A stretch of DNA of 64,000 nt from an uncultured Clostridia bacterium (GCA_934149305.1 CAKPEF010000002.1:84030-148029), one strand, 5' to 3'; counted from the stretch's first letter, positions 36,638 through 46,331 are shown. Translations and numbers: made by a program. Notes: generated from the letters alone by a model not told the origin.

Positions 36638-38527
36638 TTATATCTGATTTTCTATTAAATATTCCCATTCTTTATATAATTCAGTTATTTTTGTATTTAT
36701 TTCTTCGATTTCGCTTGTGACTTCCATTGCTTTTTGATAGTCGCTCGAGTATTCTGGAGTTTCTAAAAGAGCATTTAAAGAATTTAATTTGTTGTTTAAT
36801 TCTTCCATTTCTGATTCTATTTTTTTAATCTTATTTTCAATTTTTCTTTTGGCTGCTTCTTGCTCTTTTTTCTCTTTGTATGACAAGGCATTCTGACTCA
36901 CAGTGTTTTCTTTTTTTATCTCATTTTTTACAAAGTTTGATATAAAAAAGTCATAATTTCCTTTGAATTCGGATAGTTTTTGATTATCAATATAGTAGAT
37001 TTTTGTTGCTAATTTGTTTATGAAAAATCTATCGTGAGAAACAATCAAAAGTGTACCATCGTAATCTAGTAGTGCACTTTCTAAAGCCTCTCGCGATGGA
37101 ATATCTAAATGGTTTGTTGGTTCATCTAGTATTAAAAAGTTAGATTCTGAAAGCATTAAGTTAAGTAATGATAATCTTGCTTTTTCACCACCGCTTAAAT
37201 CATTTACATTTTTAAATACATCTTCGCCTTTAAATAAAAACGCTGCAAGTGCGCTTCTTATCTCGGTTTGAGTAAGTTTTGGATACATGTCCCACATGTA
37301 CTCTAAAACATTTTTATTAGAAAAGGTTATATTAGAGGTTTGCTTATAGTATGCAATTTTTATATTTCCGCCAACATCTATAATTCCGCTATCTAATGGT
37401 ATTTCTTTCATAACCATGTTTAAAATTGTTGTTTTACCAGAGCCATTGGGACCAAGCAAAAATACTCTTTCTTTTTTATATACTATAAATGAAGCTTTAT
37501 TTAATAATGTTTTTTCACCAAAAGATTTTGAAATCTCATTCGCAACAACAACTTCTTTGTTACCACCAGATATTGTTTTGAATTTAAAGTGTATTGTATC
37601 TAATTCATCAGGTGGTTTTACCATATCGTTTTCGATTCTATCTATTGATTTTTGTTTGTTTCTTATTATTTTATAATTTCTCTCTTGACTCCATGTTACC
37701 TGCTGAGCTATTATTCCTTCAATTCGTTCTATTTCTTTTTGCTGCAAATTATATTTTTTAGTCATTGCAGTTTCTTTTTCTTTCTTTAGTTCAAGATATT
37801 TTGAGTAATTTCCAGAATAACTACTAAGTACATGGTTTTCAAGTTCTATTGTTTCATTTGTTACTTTGTCTAAAAAGTATCTGTCATGGGAAATTACAAT
37901 AAAACTTCCCTTATAATTCATTAAAAAGTTTTCTAACCATTCGATAGATTCTATATCTAAATTGTTGGTTGGTTCATCTAAAAGTAGCAAATTTGAATCG
38001 CTGAGTAATAATTTTGCTAGTGCTATTTTTGTTTTTTGACCACCACTCAAATTTGCTAGATTAAGAGACAATTCATTTTCTGTAAAACCAAGGCCGAGTA
38101 AGGTTGAACGCGTTAAATTTTTATATGTATAACCTCCGTTATTTTTATAGCTATTTATAATTTCTTCTTGTCTTTTTATTAAAGCCGCAGTGTGATTTTC
38201 TAAAAGTTCATGATTTATTTTATCAAGTTCTCCTTCAAGTTTAATAAGGTTATTAAAAACGCTAAGTGTGTCATCGTATATATTAATATTTTCGTTTGCA
38301 TTTATGAATTGGTCTACATACGCTATTTTAGTTGATTTAGATATAAATATATCGCCTCCATCTTGCTTTAATCTGTTTGCAATTATTTTAAAAAGTGTTG
38401 TTTTTCCACTTCCATTTGCACCAACAAATCCTATTTTATGGTTGTTTTCTATATTTAAAGATACATCTTTTAGTATAAGATCGCTTCCAAAATATTTAGT
38501 TATATTGCTTAAACTAAGTAGTGCCAT
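36638..38527 (-). CDS. ABC-F family ATP-binding protein
   Basis: A 629-residue tandem-ATPase protein without membrane domains. Two Walker A motifs (GANGSGKTT and GPNGSGKTT) and two signature motifs (LSGGQKTK and LSGGEKAR), with a linker between the cassettes and a C-terminal coiled coil (about 545-625). ABC-F proteins act on the ribosome: translation factors such as EttA/Uup, or antibiotic ribosome-protection proteins. The sequence does not decide which. AAGGAG fits the ATG at 38527; a longer upstream frame is unlikely. Confidence 0.93.
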   Translation of the reverse strand: MALLSLSNITKYFGSDLILKDVSLNIENNHKIGFVGANGSGKTTLFKIIANRLKQDGGDIFISKSTKIAYVDQFINANENINIYDDTLSVFNNLIKLEGELDKINHELLENHTAALIKRQEEIINSYKNNGGYTYKNLTRSTLLGLGFTENELSLNLANLSGGQKTKIALAKLLLSDSNLLLLDEPTNNLDIESIEWLENFLMNYKGSFIVISHDRYFLDKVTNETIELENHVLSSYSGNYSKYLELKKEKETAMTKKYNLQQKEIERIEGIIAQQVTWSQERNYKIIRNKQKSIDRIENDMVKPPDELDTIHFKFKTISGGNKEVVVANEISKSFGEKTLLNKASFIVYKKERVFLLGPNGSGKTTILNMVMKEIPLDSGIIDVGGNIKIAYYKQTSNITFSNKNVLEYMWDMYPKLTQTEIRSALAAFLFKGEDVFKNVNDLSGGEKARLSLLNLMLSESNFLILDEPTNHLDIPSREALESALLDYDGTLLIVSHDRFFINKLATKIYYIDNQKLSEFKGNYDFFISNFVKNEIKKENTVSQNALSYKEKKEQEAAKRKIENKIKKIESEMEELNNKLNSLNALLETPEYSSDYQKAMEVTSEIEEINTKITELYKEWEYLIENQI

Positions 38528-38637
38528 ATTGTTTCTCCTTTTCTTAATTACTAAGGATATAATAAATAAAAAAGCAGAAAAAGTCAATTGATTCCAAGTG
38601 ATAAATAGTGTAATATATAGTTAAAAGGAGCGATTAT

Positions 38638-39222
38638 ATGACAAAGAAAAAGTTGAAAGCCGTTTTTATATTATGCGTTTTAGTGCTTATTGTACTAATT
38701 TTTGTTACTAGCTGTAATAATGGGAATGTAATTCAAAATAATAATGAAGAAAATAGAGGAGATACAAATGTTGCTATAGTTAAAGATCTAGGAAAATATG
38801 ATTATAACAACCTTACTGAAGAACAAAAGAATGAAATAAGAAGCAAATATGAAGTTATAAACTTCACAGATGAGGGACTCAAAATATATGATACAGTAAA
38901 CAAAAGTAAGCTAAAAGAGACCATAACAAGCAAATGGCCTGAGAATGAGATTGGCAAATTTATACCAGAGGCAACATATAGTGAATTAGATAAAATAGAG
39001 TATGGCGAAAACTTCATAAATGTGTTTTTTGATGGTGCGTCAAAGGGGGATGCAAAAGATTATTTAAAAAAACTAAAGAAGGCGGACTTTAAAGAAAACC
39101 AAAAGACAGATGATGGCAAAGCGATGTTACAATACACTATTTATAATGAAAATGGGGATAGAGTTATAGTAAGATACATGAAAGCAAGCAAAAAACTAGA
39201 GATTAGAGCAGAAAAGAATTAG
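38638..39222 (+). CDS. Putative lipoprotein
   Basis: A 194-residue protein with a lipoprotein signal: basic start, hydrophobic helix and lipobox VTSC with C26 as lipid site, then an asparagine-rich linker. The rest is a soluble domain (about 50-190) I cannot assign. AAAAGGAG ribosome site. Anchored outside the membrane. Confidence 0.8.
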   Translation: MTKKKLKAVFILCVLVLIVLIFVTSCNNGNVIQNNNEENRGDTNVAIVKDLGKYDYNNLTEEQKNEIRSKYEVINFTDEGLKIYDTVNKSKLKETITSKWPENEIGKFIPEATYSELDKIEYGENFINVFFDGASKGDAKDYLKKLKKADFKENQKTDDGKAMLQYTIYNENGDRVIVRYMKASKKLEIRAEKN

Positions 39223-39331
39223 TCTTTTATCCACTTTTTCTGTCGATATGTGTTGAAATTTAGGCAAAATCAGTATATAATGTTGAAAAAATTGAATAAA
39301 CAAACCAAAAATGATTATCGGAGGTAACTTT

Positions 39332-40480
39332 ATGAAAGAGGCAAGAGAAATTTTTGATGAACAGTATGAAATCGAAAAAGCCATGTACATGTACCAAGCT
39401 TATCCGTGTCTTAGAAATGAGATAAACAGCTATGTTTCTTTGATAAAGGAACGGGTAATTGGCCAAGAAAAGGCAATAAAAAATTTGGTGTATGTAACAT
39501 ATTATAACCAGTATCTGAATTACATTGAAAGTTATACAGAGGAAAGCGGTGGAAAGCGCGAATCAATGATGATTGTGGCACCGACTGGTTCTGGTAAATC
39601 AACAATGTTTAAGGCGCTTGAGGATGCTTTTAATCTTCCTGTATATCGTGCTAATGTTACAGCTGTAACATCAGCCGGATATGTTGGCGAAAAGGTTGAA
39701 ACAATGCTACTTGGACTTATTGACAAGGCAGGTGGTGATATCGAAAAGGCAGAAGAAGGGGTATTACTTATTGATGAAATAGACAAAAAAATAATATCTA
39801 CAACTTCTGAAAGAGATGTTGCTGGAAAAGCAGTTCAGCAAGAATTGCTTAAATTTTTTGATGATGCAACAATTACTGTAACAAAACCTCATGCTTTAAA
39901 AACTGGTGAGACTGTTATGGAAAAAATCAAATTCCATACTGGCAGATTGACAATTGTTTTTGCCGGCGCATGTGTGGGCCTTGAGGAAATACGCCAGAAA
40001 AGACTTAAAAAGCAACCTATAGGTTTTGTAAGTGAAGAAACTTTAGAGAAAACAGGTGAGTATATACCTGAAGATTTAGTAGAATATGGCTTTATTCCTG
40101 AATTAGTCGGAAGAATAAACCACATTGAGGAACTAAAAAAACTCACAGAGCAAGACATCATAGATATCATGTTTTTCTCAAAAGAATCAAGTATGCAAGA
40201 AAAAATGCGTATTTTGCGTTCGCTTGGGGTTAACAAGGTCGTGGTTGACTCAGTGCTTTGGGAACGGATTGCCACCATGGTAGCATTTGGAACGCTTGGT
40301 GTACGCGAATTGGATAATACCATAAGCAATCTATTTAGACCAATAATTTACAATGCATTTGGACACACAAGTGATGGAGAATTAAAAATTGATGCAAATG
40401 GCAACTACGAGCTTTCGTATCCTTGCGAGGAAAAAACATACAAAGGAAAAAGTTTAGATTTTGAAGAATTAGAAGATTAA
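39332..40480 (+). CDS. ClpX-like AAA+ ATPase lacking the zinc-binding domain
   Basis: A 382-residue AAA+ unfoldase. Walker A APTGSGKST, the ClpX pore-region motif SAGYVGEKVETML, Walker B LLIDEIDKK and a sensor-2-like GVRELDNTI. The PIGF segment near 230 matches the IGF loop by which ClpX docks ClpP, so protease partnership is possible. The N-terminal C4 zinc domain of true ClpX is absent, replaced by about 50 other residues. Codons are GC-richer than neighbours and include two CGG arginines (39452, 40265). Start chosen at the CGGAGG site. Confidence 0.85.
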   Translation: MKEAREIFDEQYEIEKAMYMYQAYPCLRNEINSYVSLIKERVIGQEKAIKNLVYVTYYNQYLNYIESYTEESGGKRESMMIVAPTGSGKSTMFKALEDAFNLPVYRANVTAVTSAGYVGEKVETMLLGLIDKAGGDIEKAEEGVLLIDEIDKKIISTTSERDVAGKAVQQELLKFFDDATITVTKPHALKTGETVMEKIKFHTGRLTIVFAGACVGLEEIRQKRLKKQPIGFVSEETLEKTGEYIPEDLVEYGFIPELVGRINHIEELKKLTEQDIIDIMFFSKESSMQEKMRILRSLGVNKVVVDSVLWERIATMVAFGTLGVRELDNTISNLFRPIIYNAFGHTSDGELKIDANGNYELSYPCEEKTYKGKSLDFEELED

Positions 40481-40483
40481 AAC

Positions 40484-40512
40484 AAAAACCAACCCATTCG
40501 GGTTGGTTTTTA
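40484..40512. terminator. Terminator between the ClpX-like gene and the symporter
   Basis: Stem AAAACCAACCC / GGGTTGGTTTT; usable in both directions. Confidence 0.85.
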
Positions 40513-40518
40513 ATATAC

Positions 40519-41841
40519 TTATGCTTTTATTTTTTGCTTTTTATCTTTAGATGGTGATGCTGAATCACTTTTCTTCATCCAATCCTTACCATCAACTATT
40601 CTTGCGGCAAGCATTGAAGAAGCACTGTCACCAACAACATTTAAAACAGTTGCAGGTGCATCTATAATTGTAGCAATTGTTGTAAGTATAGGAACTGCTG
40701 TAAGCGGATATCCAAGCATCGTGATAATCATTGTCTCAGATATTGTTCCACCACCTATAGGAACTGCAGTTACAAGAAGTGTAGCAATTAGGGAAATACC
40801 TAATATTTGAAGCACACCACCTGCTGTATATACATTTGTTCCAAATAAGCATACCAAAAACATTGCTTTAAATACAGAGCCGATTATAGAACCATCTTTA
40901 TGAAAATTAGTTCCAAGAGGAATCAAAGTTTCAGCGATATCATCAGAAACACCTATATTTTTAGAAGTTTGCATATTAACTGGAATCGATGCAGCACTAG
41001 AGCATGTTGCAAGTGCTGTAAATGTTGCTGGTAAAATAAATTTCCAAAATCTCTTAAAACCTTCTACACCTCCTGCAATGACAGCATATAGTGAATAAAT
41101 AAAAAAGAAGCAGAAAATACAAGCAACAGTGTAAATTCCAAATACTTTTGCATACCCAACCACAATGATTGTGCCAATCTTGCCAACGAATGCTGCAAAG
41201 TAGCAACCAAGTCCTATAGGCGCATAGTACATTATGATTGTTATAATTTTCATAATTATTTCTGTTAAAGATTCTAAAACATTTTGCACAGGTTTTGCTT
41301 TCTCTCCGACCATTCTCATAGCACAACCGAACATTATAGAGAATACTACGATTGGGATGATATTATCTTTTGATAGCAGTTTTGAAAAATCAGTTACTGT
41401 TAAAGCATCAACAGTTCTTTTTAAAAAATTTCTATCTTCTGGTTGCGCTTCTTCACCACCAAGTTCAGCAAGGATTGCTGAACCTTTTTCACCTGAAACA
41501 AGCTCAAAAGGAAAAGTGAAAACAAGACCGATTAAGACTGCAACTAATGATGTTATAACGAATACAAGTACAGTTGTACCCAGTATTTTGCCAACTCTTT
41601 TAGGTTGACTGATTTTTGAAATAGAAGTTGAAATTGTCAAAAAGATAAGTGGAACAATCACCACAAACATTAAGTTCATGAAAATGTTACCAAGCGGTGT
41701 TAAAACCTCATCGATAAACTTCAAATAAAATTCTGGCGATGAACCATTTACTCCATTTGATAAAAAAACTCCGACAATAGCACCTATAATTATAGATCCT
41801 ACCAGGATGAGCGTTTGCTTGTAATTTTTAAGAAACGTCAT
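40519..41841 (-). CDS. Dicarboxylate/amino acid:cation symporter (DAACS family)
   Basis: A 440-residue transporter of the glutamate/dicarboxylate:Na+ or H+ family. About eight membrane helices, the serine-rich re-entrant loop (FTALATCSSAASIPV) and the NMQTS-like segment (NMQTSKNIGV), plus the later GGGTISET and DAPATVLNVVGDSA motifs that bind substrate and cation. It imports glutamate, aspartate or C4-dicarboxylates. AAAGGAGG precedes the start. Single gene. Confidence 0.94.
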   Translation of the reverse strand: MTFLKNYKQTLILVGSIIIGAIVGVFLSNGVNGSSPEFYLKFIDEVLTPLGNIFMNLMFVVIVPLIFLTISTSISKISQPKRVGKILGTTVLVFVITSLVAVLIGLVFTFPFELVSGEKGSAILAELGGEEAQPEDRNFLKRTVDALTVTDFSKLLSKDNIIPIVVFSIMFGCAMRMVGEKAKPVQNVLESLTEIIMKIITIIMYYAPIGLGCYFAAFVGKIGTIIVVGYAKVFGIYTVACIFCFFFIYSLYAVIAGGVEGFKRFWKFILPATFTALATCSSAASIPVNMQTSKNIGVSDDIAETLIPLGTNFHKDGSIIGSVFKAMFLVCLFGTNVYTAGGVLQILGISLIATLLVTAVPIGGGTISETMIITMLGYPLTAVPILTTIATIIDAPATVLNVVGDSASSMLAARIVDGKDWMKKSDSASPSKDKKQKIKA

Positions 41842-42008
41842 AAAAAATACCTCCTTTATTAAATTATACTGCCATTATATAAAGTTTCTTTTTAAAAATC
41901 AATACAAAATTATAAAATTTGAAATCATAGGTTATGTATGATAGAATAAAGGCATCAATTAAATTTATGCAAATTTATAAATTATAGAACCTAAAAAGGA
42001 GAGAGAAT

Positions 42009-42638
42009 ATGTTAGATAATGTAAAACTTCCATGCCATAGTAGCATAAAAATAGAGGGAAGCAAAACGATATATGTAGACCCTTTTATGATAGATAAAGA
42101 TTATAGTGATGCAGATTATATTTTTTGCACGCATGGGCATTATGATCATTTTTCAGAAGAAGATATATTAAAAGTAATGAATGAAAAGACTAAAATAATT
42201 ACCGTTGAGTGCACACACGGAATGGCTAGAGGTTTGTTTCAAGATGAAAACAAAATCATTATAGTAGAGCCCAATAATGAATATGAAATTGATGATATAA
42301 AATTTAAAACAACTCCAGCATACAATAAAGAAAAAATGTATCATCAAAAGAAAGAAAATTGGGTTGGCTATATAATAGAATTAGATGGTCTTAAATATTA
42401 TATAGCAGGAGATACAGATGCTATTGATGAACTATTAAACATAGAATGTGATGTAGCATTTTTGCCTGTAGGTGGAAAATACACGATGGATTATAAAGAA
42501 GCCGCATATTTGGCAAACGAAATCACGGCTGATGTTGTAATTCCAACTCATTATGGAAGCATTGTCGGCGAAAAAGAAGATGGCGAAAAGTTTGCTAAAC
42601 TAGTTAATGGAAAGGAAGTTAAGGTTTATATAAAATAA
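42009..42638 (+). CDS. UPF0173-type metal-dependent hydrolase (beta-lactamase fold)
   Basis: A 209-residue metallo-hydrolase. The metal motif is THGHYDHFS near 47-55, with later ligands in AGDTD and PTHYG. The family resembles UlaG-like enzymes; its substrate is not established. Its stop overlaps the truA start by one base, so the two are translationally coupled. Confidence 0.9.
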   Translation: MLDNVKLPCHSSIKIEGSKTIYVDPFMIDKDYSDADYIFCTHGHYDHFSEEDILKVMNEKTKIITVECTHGMARGLFQDENKIIIVEPNNEYEIDDIKFKTTPAYNKEKMYHQKKENWVGYIIELDGLKYYIAGDTDAIDELLNIECDVAFLPVGGKYTMDYKEAAYLANEITADVVIPTHYGSIVGEKEDGEKFAKLVNGKEVKVYIK

Positions 42639-43378
42639 TGAGAAATATAAAAATAATAATAGAATATGACGGGAAAAATTTTGCTGGGTGGCAAATTCAA
42701 CCTGGCAAAGCAAGTATACAAGGAGAAATGCAAAGAGCATTAAAAGATGTAACAGGAGAAGATATTGAAATAATAGCTTCAGGCAGAACTGATGCGGGTG
42801 TTCATGCGTATGGACAAACGGCTAATTTTAAAACAAATTCGAAAGTGCCAATTCAAAAAATACCTTATGCATTAAATGCCAAACTTCCTAAGAGCATAGT
42901 TGTAAAATCTGCAGAAGAAGTTGATGAAAGATTTCATTCAAGATATAATGCAAAAGGAAAAACATATAAATATATTATAAACAATAACGAATTTCCATCA
43001 GCATTAGATAGATATAGAGAGTTTTATATGCCAAGCCATTTAGATAAAGAGGCTATGAGAAGAGCATTAAAGAAATTTGAAGGAGAGCATGATTTTAAAG
43101 GTTTTAAATCATCAGGTGGCAGCCCTAAAAAAACTACTGTTAGAACAATAACAAAGGCAGAAATGAGAGAACACGATGGAAAAATAGAAATAGAACTAAC
43201 AGGAGATGGTTTTTTATATAATATGGTGCGAATAATCTGCGGAACGATAGTAGATGTCGGACTTGGAAAAATAAATGAAAATGAAATAGAAAATATAATA
43301 CTTTCAGGCGACAGAACTAGAGCTGGCAAGACATTGCCACCACATGGTTTATACTTGATGAAAGTTTACTATAAATAA
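42638..43378 (+). CDS. truA: tRNA pseudouridine synthase A
   Basis: A 246-residue enzyme forming pseudouridine at positions 38-40 of tRNAs. The catalytic aspartate is D52 in SGRTDAGVHA; QGEMQRAL, KTYKY and GDGFLYNMVRIICGTIVDVG are family motifs. Full length; overlaps the preceding hydrolase gene by one base. Confidence 0.96.
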   Translation: MRNIKIIIEYDGKNFAGWQIQPGKASIQGEMQRALKDVTGEDIEIIASGRTDAGVHAYGQTANFKTNSKVPIQKIPYALNAKLPKSIVVKSAEEVDERFHSRYNAKGKTYKYIINNNEFPSALDRYREFYMPSHLDKEAMRRALKKFEGEHDFKGFKSSGGSPKKTTVRTITKAEMREHDGKIEIELTGDGFLYNMVRIICGTIVDVGLGKINENEIENIILSGDRTRAGKTLPPHGLYLMKVYYK

Positions 43379-43382
43379 CTAG

Positions 43383-43425
43383 AAAGGAGAATAGCATAAC
43401 ATTAAAGTTATGCTTAAATTTTATG
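43383..43425 (+). promoter_or_regulatory. Hairpin between ribosome-binding site and start codon of the YlmD gene
   Basis: AAAGGAGA (43383-43390) is 33 bases from the ATG at 43423, too far for normal initiation. Between them GCATAAC (43394-43400) and GTTATGC (43407-43413) form a stem. Folding it would leave about 11 bases between the site and the ATG, near optimal. Confidence 0.5.
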
Positions 43426-44241
43426 GATTTATCTAATGAGATTGTTGTTCAAGAAAATATAAATGGTGTTGAAGTTTTAAGATTTAGAAAGTTATTAGAA
43501 TATCCAAATTTAAAGCATGCATATGCATTAAAACCGTTTAATTTTAGAAGATTAGAGGGAGAAGATTCAAAATATAATGAGTATGAGAAATTCTTAAAAG
43601 CAGTAGAAATAAATCCTATAACACTTGTAAAACCAAATCAAACACATAGTGACAATATTCTGAAAATTGAAAAAAAGCAAAATGAAAATTTGCCAGATAT
43701 ATATTTAGAATATTTGGATGGAGTTGATGCGAGCATAACAAACAAACCTCAAATAACACTTGCATCAACAAATGCAGACTGTATTTTAATAATGTTTTAT
43801 GATAAAAATAAAAATGTAATAGCAAATGTGCATTCGGGTTGGAGAGGTACATTTCAAAAGATAGCACAAAAAACAGTAAAGAAAATGAAAGAAGACTACA
43901 ACTCAAATCCAGAGGATATAATAGCTTGCATATGTCCGGCAATCAGAGTGTGCCACTTTGAAGTGGATACAGATGTTAAAGAAGAATGTGAAAGAATATT
44001 CAAATACACTAATAGATTAGATGAAATAATAAAACTTGGAAGAGTATTTGAAGAAAAACAAAAATACAATATAGACACAATACTAATAAATAAAATATTG
44101 CTAAAAGAAGAAGGATTAAAAGAAGAAAATATATTAGATTCTGGCATTTGTAGTGTATGTTCATCAGAAAAAGTACATTCAAGAAGAGTAGAAGGAGCAA
44201 ACTTTGGAGTCGGAAGTGCAGTGATTGCTTTGGATTTTTAG
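43423..44241 (+). CDS. YlmD/YfiH-family polyphenol oxidase-like (purine nucleoside-acting) protein
   Basis: A 272-residue protein of the DUF152/LACC1 family. Metal-site histidine and cysteines appear in NQTHSDNI, STNADCILIMF, NVHSGWRGT and CPAIRVCHFEV, with SVCSSEKVHSRR near the end. Family members are reported to act on purine nucleosides and are often annotated as laccases. The start codon lacks a normally spaced ribosome site; a hairpin may bridge the gap. Confidence 0.9.
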   Translation: MDLSNEIVVQENINGVEVLRFRKLLEYPNLKHAYALKPFNFRRLEGEDSKYNEYEKFLKAVEINPITLVKPNQTHSDNILKIEKKQNENLPDIYLEYLDGVDASITNKPQITLASTNADCILIMFYDKNKNVIANVHSGWRGTFQKIAQKTVKKMKEDYNSNPEDIIACICPAIRVCHFEVDTDVKEECERIFKYTNRLDEIIKLGRVFEEKQKYNIDTILINKILLKEEGLKEENILDSGICSVCSSEKVHSRRVEGANFGVGSAVIALDF

Positions 44242-44289
44242 AACATAGTTGATTTCAGGAGTAATACTGGTTCAAGTGATAATTTCAAA

Positions 44290-44330
44290 AATAAAAAGAA
44301 GCGGTTTGCATTCCGCTTCTTTTTATTTTT
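44290..44330. terminator. Bidirectional terminator between the YlmD gene and hicB
   Basis: Stem AAAAGAAGCGG / CCGCTTCTTTT with T-runs on both strands; it overlaps the last codons of hicB. Confidence 0.88.
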
Positions 44331-44760
44331 TATATATTTTTTGCATTAGTGCTTCTTGAAGTACTTGTGAAAAGTTTATATTTAATGATTCTGCTTTTGT
44401 ATTAAGCCATTGAGGAATAGTTAAATTTTTTCTAACAGATTTGTTACTCCATTTTTGTGCAAATTCATCTAAATCTACCAATACTAAAGTTTTAAATGAA
44501 CTGATTACATCTTTATCATCTATTTCCCAGTTTTTTTGGACTTCCTTTAGATCAATATCTTCAATATTACTTTGTTTTGGTATTTTGTTTTTGCTTACAT
44601 CATCTAAATCCTCTAATATATATGTGGCAATTAAATCTTGTGCCATATATAAGGCCTCTTCTAATGTTTTACCAAAAGTATTATTTGTATCTAGGTCTGG
44701 AACAAAAGCCATATATTCTTCTTTTGTTTGAAAAATACAAACGGGATAAATAACTTTCAT
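44323..44760 (-). CDS. hicB: HicB-family antitoxin
   Basis: A 145-residue antitoxin with the HicB fold at the N-terminus (VIYPVCIFQTKEEYMAFVPDLDTNNTFGKTLEEALYMAQDLI) and a ribbon-helix-helix-like C-terminus (NLTIPQWLNTKAESLNINFSQVLQEAL) for DNA binding and autoregulation. The ATG at 44760 is 7 bases after AGGAGG; a GTG two codons earlier is less likely. Downstream of the hicA gene in one operon. Confidence 0.9.
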   Translation of the reverse strand: MKVIYPVCIFQTKEEYMAFVPDLDTNNTFGKTLEEALYMAQDLIATYILEDLDDVSKNKIPKQSNIEDIDLKEVQKNWEIDDKDVISSFKTLVLVDLDEFAQKWSNKSVRKNLTIPQWLNTKAESLNINFSQVLQEALMQKIYKK

Positions 44761-44795
44761 GTTCACACCTCCTAATATATATTTACAAGCAAGGT

Positions 44796-44981
44796 CTATT
44801 TTAGCCTTGCTTGTTTAAGTATGCTGTTAAGGGTTTTTTGAGGCAATCACCAGCATGTTTTGGTATAGTTACCTTGCCGTGGCTTGCTTGAATGTTTATA
44901 TTGATAATGAGAACTTTTTGAAGCCCCTATACAATACCATCCATCCTCCCTTAACAGCTTATCTACTTGTCGGAAATTCAT
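44796..44981 (-). CDS. hicA: HicA-family toxin; +1 frame change at CGG and a second change in an A-run
   Basis: HicA is a small mRNA-binding ribonuclease toxin. The N-terminus (MNFRQVDKLLREDGWYCIGASKSSHYQYKHSSKP) is typical. The literal frame stops after 44 residues. At the CGG of 44877-44879 a +1 change gives GKVTIPKHAGDCLKK, the conserved HicA core. A later -1 change at the run of six A (one A short) would restore the expected NSILKQARLK end. So it has two lesions and may be decayed, unlike the other five CGG genes. AAAGGAGG precedes the start at 44981. Confidence 0.75.
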
Positions 44982-45060
44982 GACTTTCCTCCTTTCGATA
45001 ATTAAATTATAATACGCATTATACGTATTGTCAATGATATTATATGACAAAATAATATTT

Positions 45061-45822
45061 TTATTCAATTTCAAATTCTAACTGCTTTGCGTTTTCTTTA
45101 AATAGTTCAAAATCATCACTTGTGAAAAATTCTCTAGTACCATTTTCGGTATTTAAGTTTTGTATATTGTTTTCTTTTAAATATTTTATGGAGTCTAATG
45201 CAGACATAACACCTGCATTTATAAGCTTTACACCGTTTCCTATTTCTTTTTGTATTTTTTCTTCTAGAATAGGGTAGTGGGTACAACCTAAAATTAAAGA
45301 TGTGATATTTGTTCCTTTAAATTTTGATATATATTCTTTTATTGCTAAATCAGCAATTTGTGTTTTTGCAAATCCTTCCTCAACAATTGGCACAAAAAGA
45401 GGACAAGCAAGAGATATAACATTCGAATTTGGATTATATTTTTTTATTGCATTTTCCCAAGCATTACTTTTTATTGTTCCTTTTGTTGCAATAACACCAA
45501 CATTTTCGTCTTTTATGCTAGATGCTGTTGGAGTTATTATATTTTTTATTGGAATGTCATATTCTTTGCAAATGGTGCTAAATGCTTGTGCACTGGCGGT
45601 TCCACAGGCGATAACAATCATTTTCACATTTTTTGAAATTAAAAATTCTACAATGTTTCTTGAAAATTCTATAATTTTTTCTTTAGATTTATCGCCATAT
45701 GGAAGATGAGCTGTATCACCGTAATATATGTAATTTTCATTTGGCATTAGTTTTAAATATTCTTTTAGAACAGTGAGTCCACCGCAACCTGAATCAAACA
45801 TTCCTATTGGTCTTGTATCCAT
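45061..45822 (-). CDS. murI: Glutamate racemase
   Basis: A 253-residue cofactor-independent racemase making D-glutamate for peptidoglycan. Motifs are FDSGCGGL (D10, S11), the first catalytic cysteine C73 in IACGTASA (glycine where many have asparagine) and the second in LGCTHYPIL near 184. Full length; AAAAGGAG site. Confidence 0.95.
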   Translation of the reverse strand: MDTRPIGMFDSGCGGLTVLKEYLKLMPNENYIYYGDTAHLPYGDKSKEKIIEFSRNIVEFLISKNVKMIVIACGTASAQAFSTICKEYDIPIKNIITPTASSIKDENVGVIATKGTIKSNAWENAIKKYNPNSNVISLACPLFVPIVEEGFAKTQIADLAIKEYISKFKGTNITSLILGCTHYPILEEKIQKEIGNGVKLINAGVMSALDSIKYLKENNIQNLNTENGTREFFTSDDFELFKENAKQLEFEIE

Positions 45823-45951
45823 TTAAATCAATCTCCTTTTGATAAACTTAAGTTTATTATACCATTGTTATATATATATTGCTATTTTTATATATTTATA
45901 ATAAAATATCATTAAATGACCGATAATACAATAAAGAAGAGGAGGAGAATT

Positions 45952-46269
45952 ATGGTACATCATATAGAACCGGGTCAAATAATTGATGAGGTATTAAAGA
46001 ACGAAGGATTAGTAGTAGTAGATTTTTTTGCAACTTGGTGCGCACCATGTCAAATGTTTGCACCAGTGCTTGTTGAATTAGAAAAAAAATATGGTGATGA
46101 AGTTAAGTTTTATAAAGTGAACATTGATGAAAGTGAAGATGCTGCAATACGCTATGGCGTTTCATCAGTACCAACACTTATATTTTTTAAAAATGGCGAA
46201 GAAATAGATAGGCAAGTGGGATTCGCAGATGAAGATGAACTTTCAAATTGGATTGAAGAAATGAAATAG
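45952..46269 (+). CDS. trxA: Thioredoxin
   Basis: A 105-residue cytosolic thioredoxin. The active site is WCAPC at 29-33 (alanine instead of the common glycine), and the cis-proline lies in SVPTL. GAGGAGGAG fits the ATG at 45952; the upstream frame is not supported. No thioredoxin reductase lies nearby. Confidence 0.94.
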   Translation: MVHHIEPGQIIDEVLKNEGLVVVDFFATWCAPCQMFAPVLVELEKKYGDEVKFYKVNIDESEDAAIRYGVSSVPTLIFFKNGEEIDRQVGFADEDELSNWIEEMK

Positions 46270-46280
46270 ATTTTGCTTAT

Positions 46281-46320
46281 AAAAAAATCGTAGTGGATAT
46301 TACTTCACTACGATTTTTTG
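46281..46320. terminator. Terminator after the thioredoxin gene
   Basis: Stem AAAAAATCGTAGTG / CACTACGATTTTTT. Confidence 0.9.
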
Positions 46321-46331
46321 TGATATGAATA

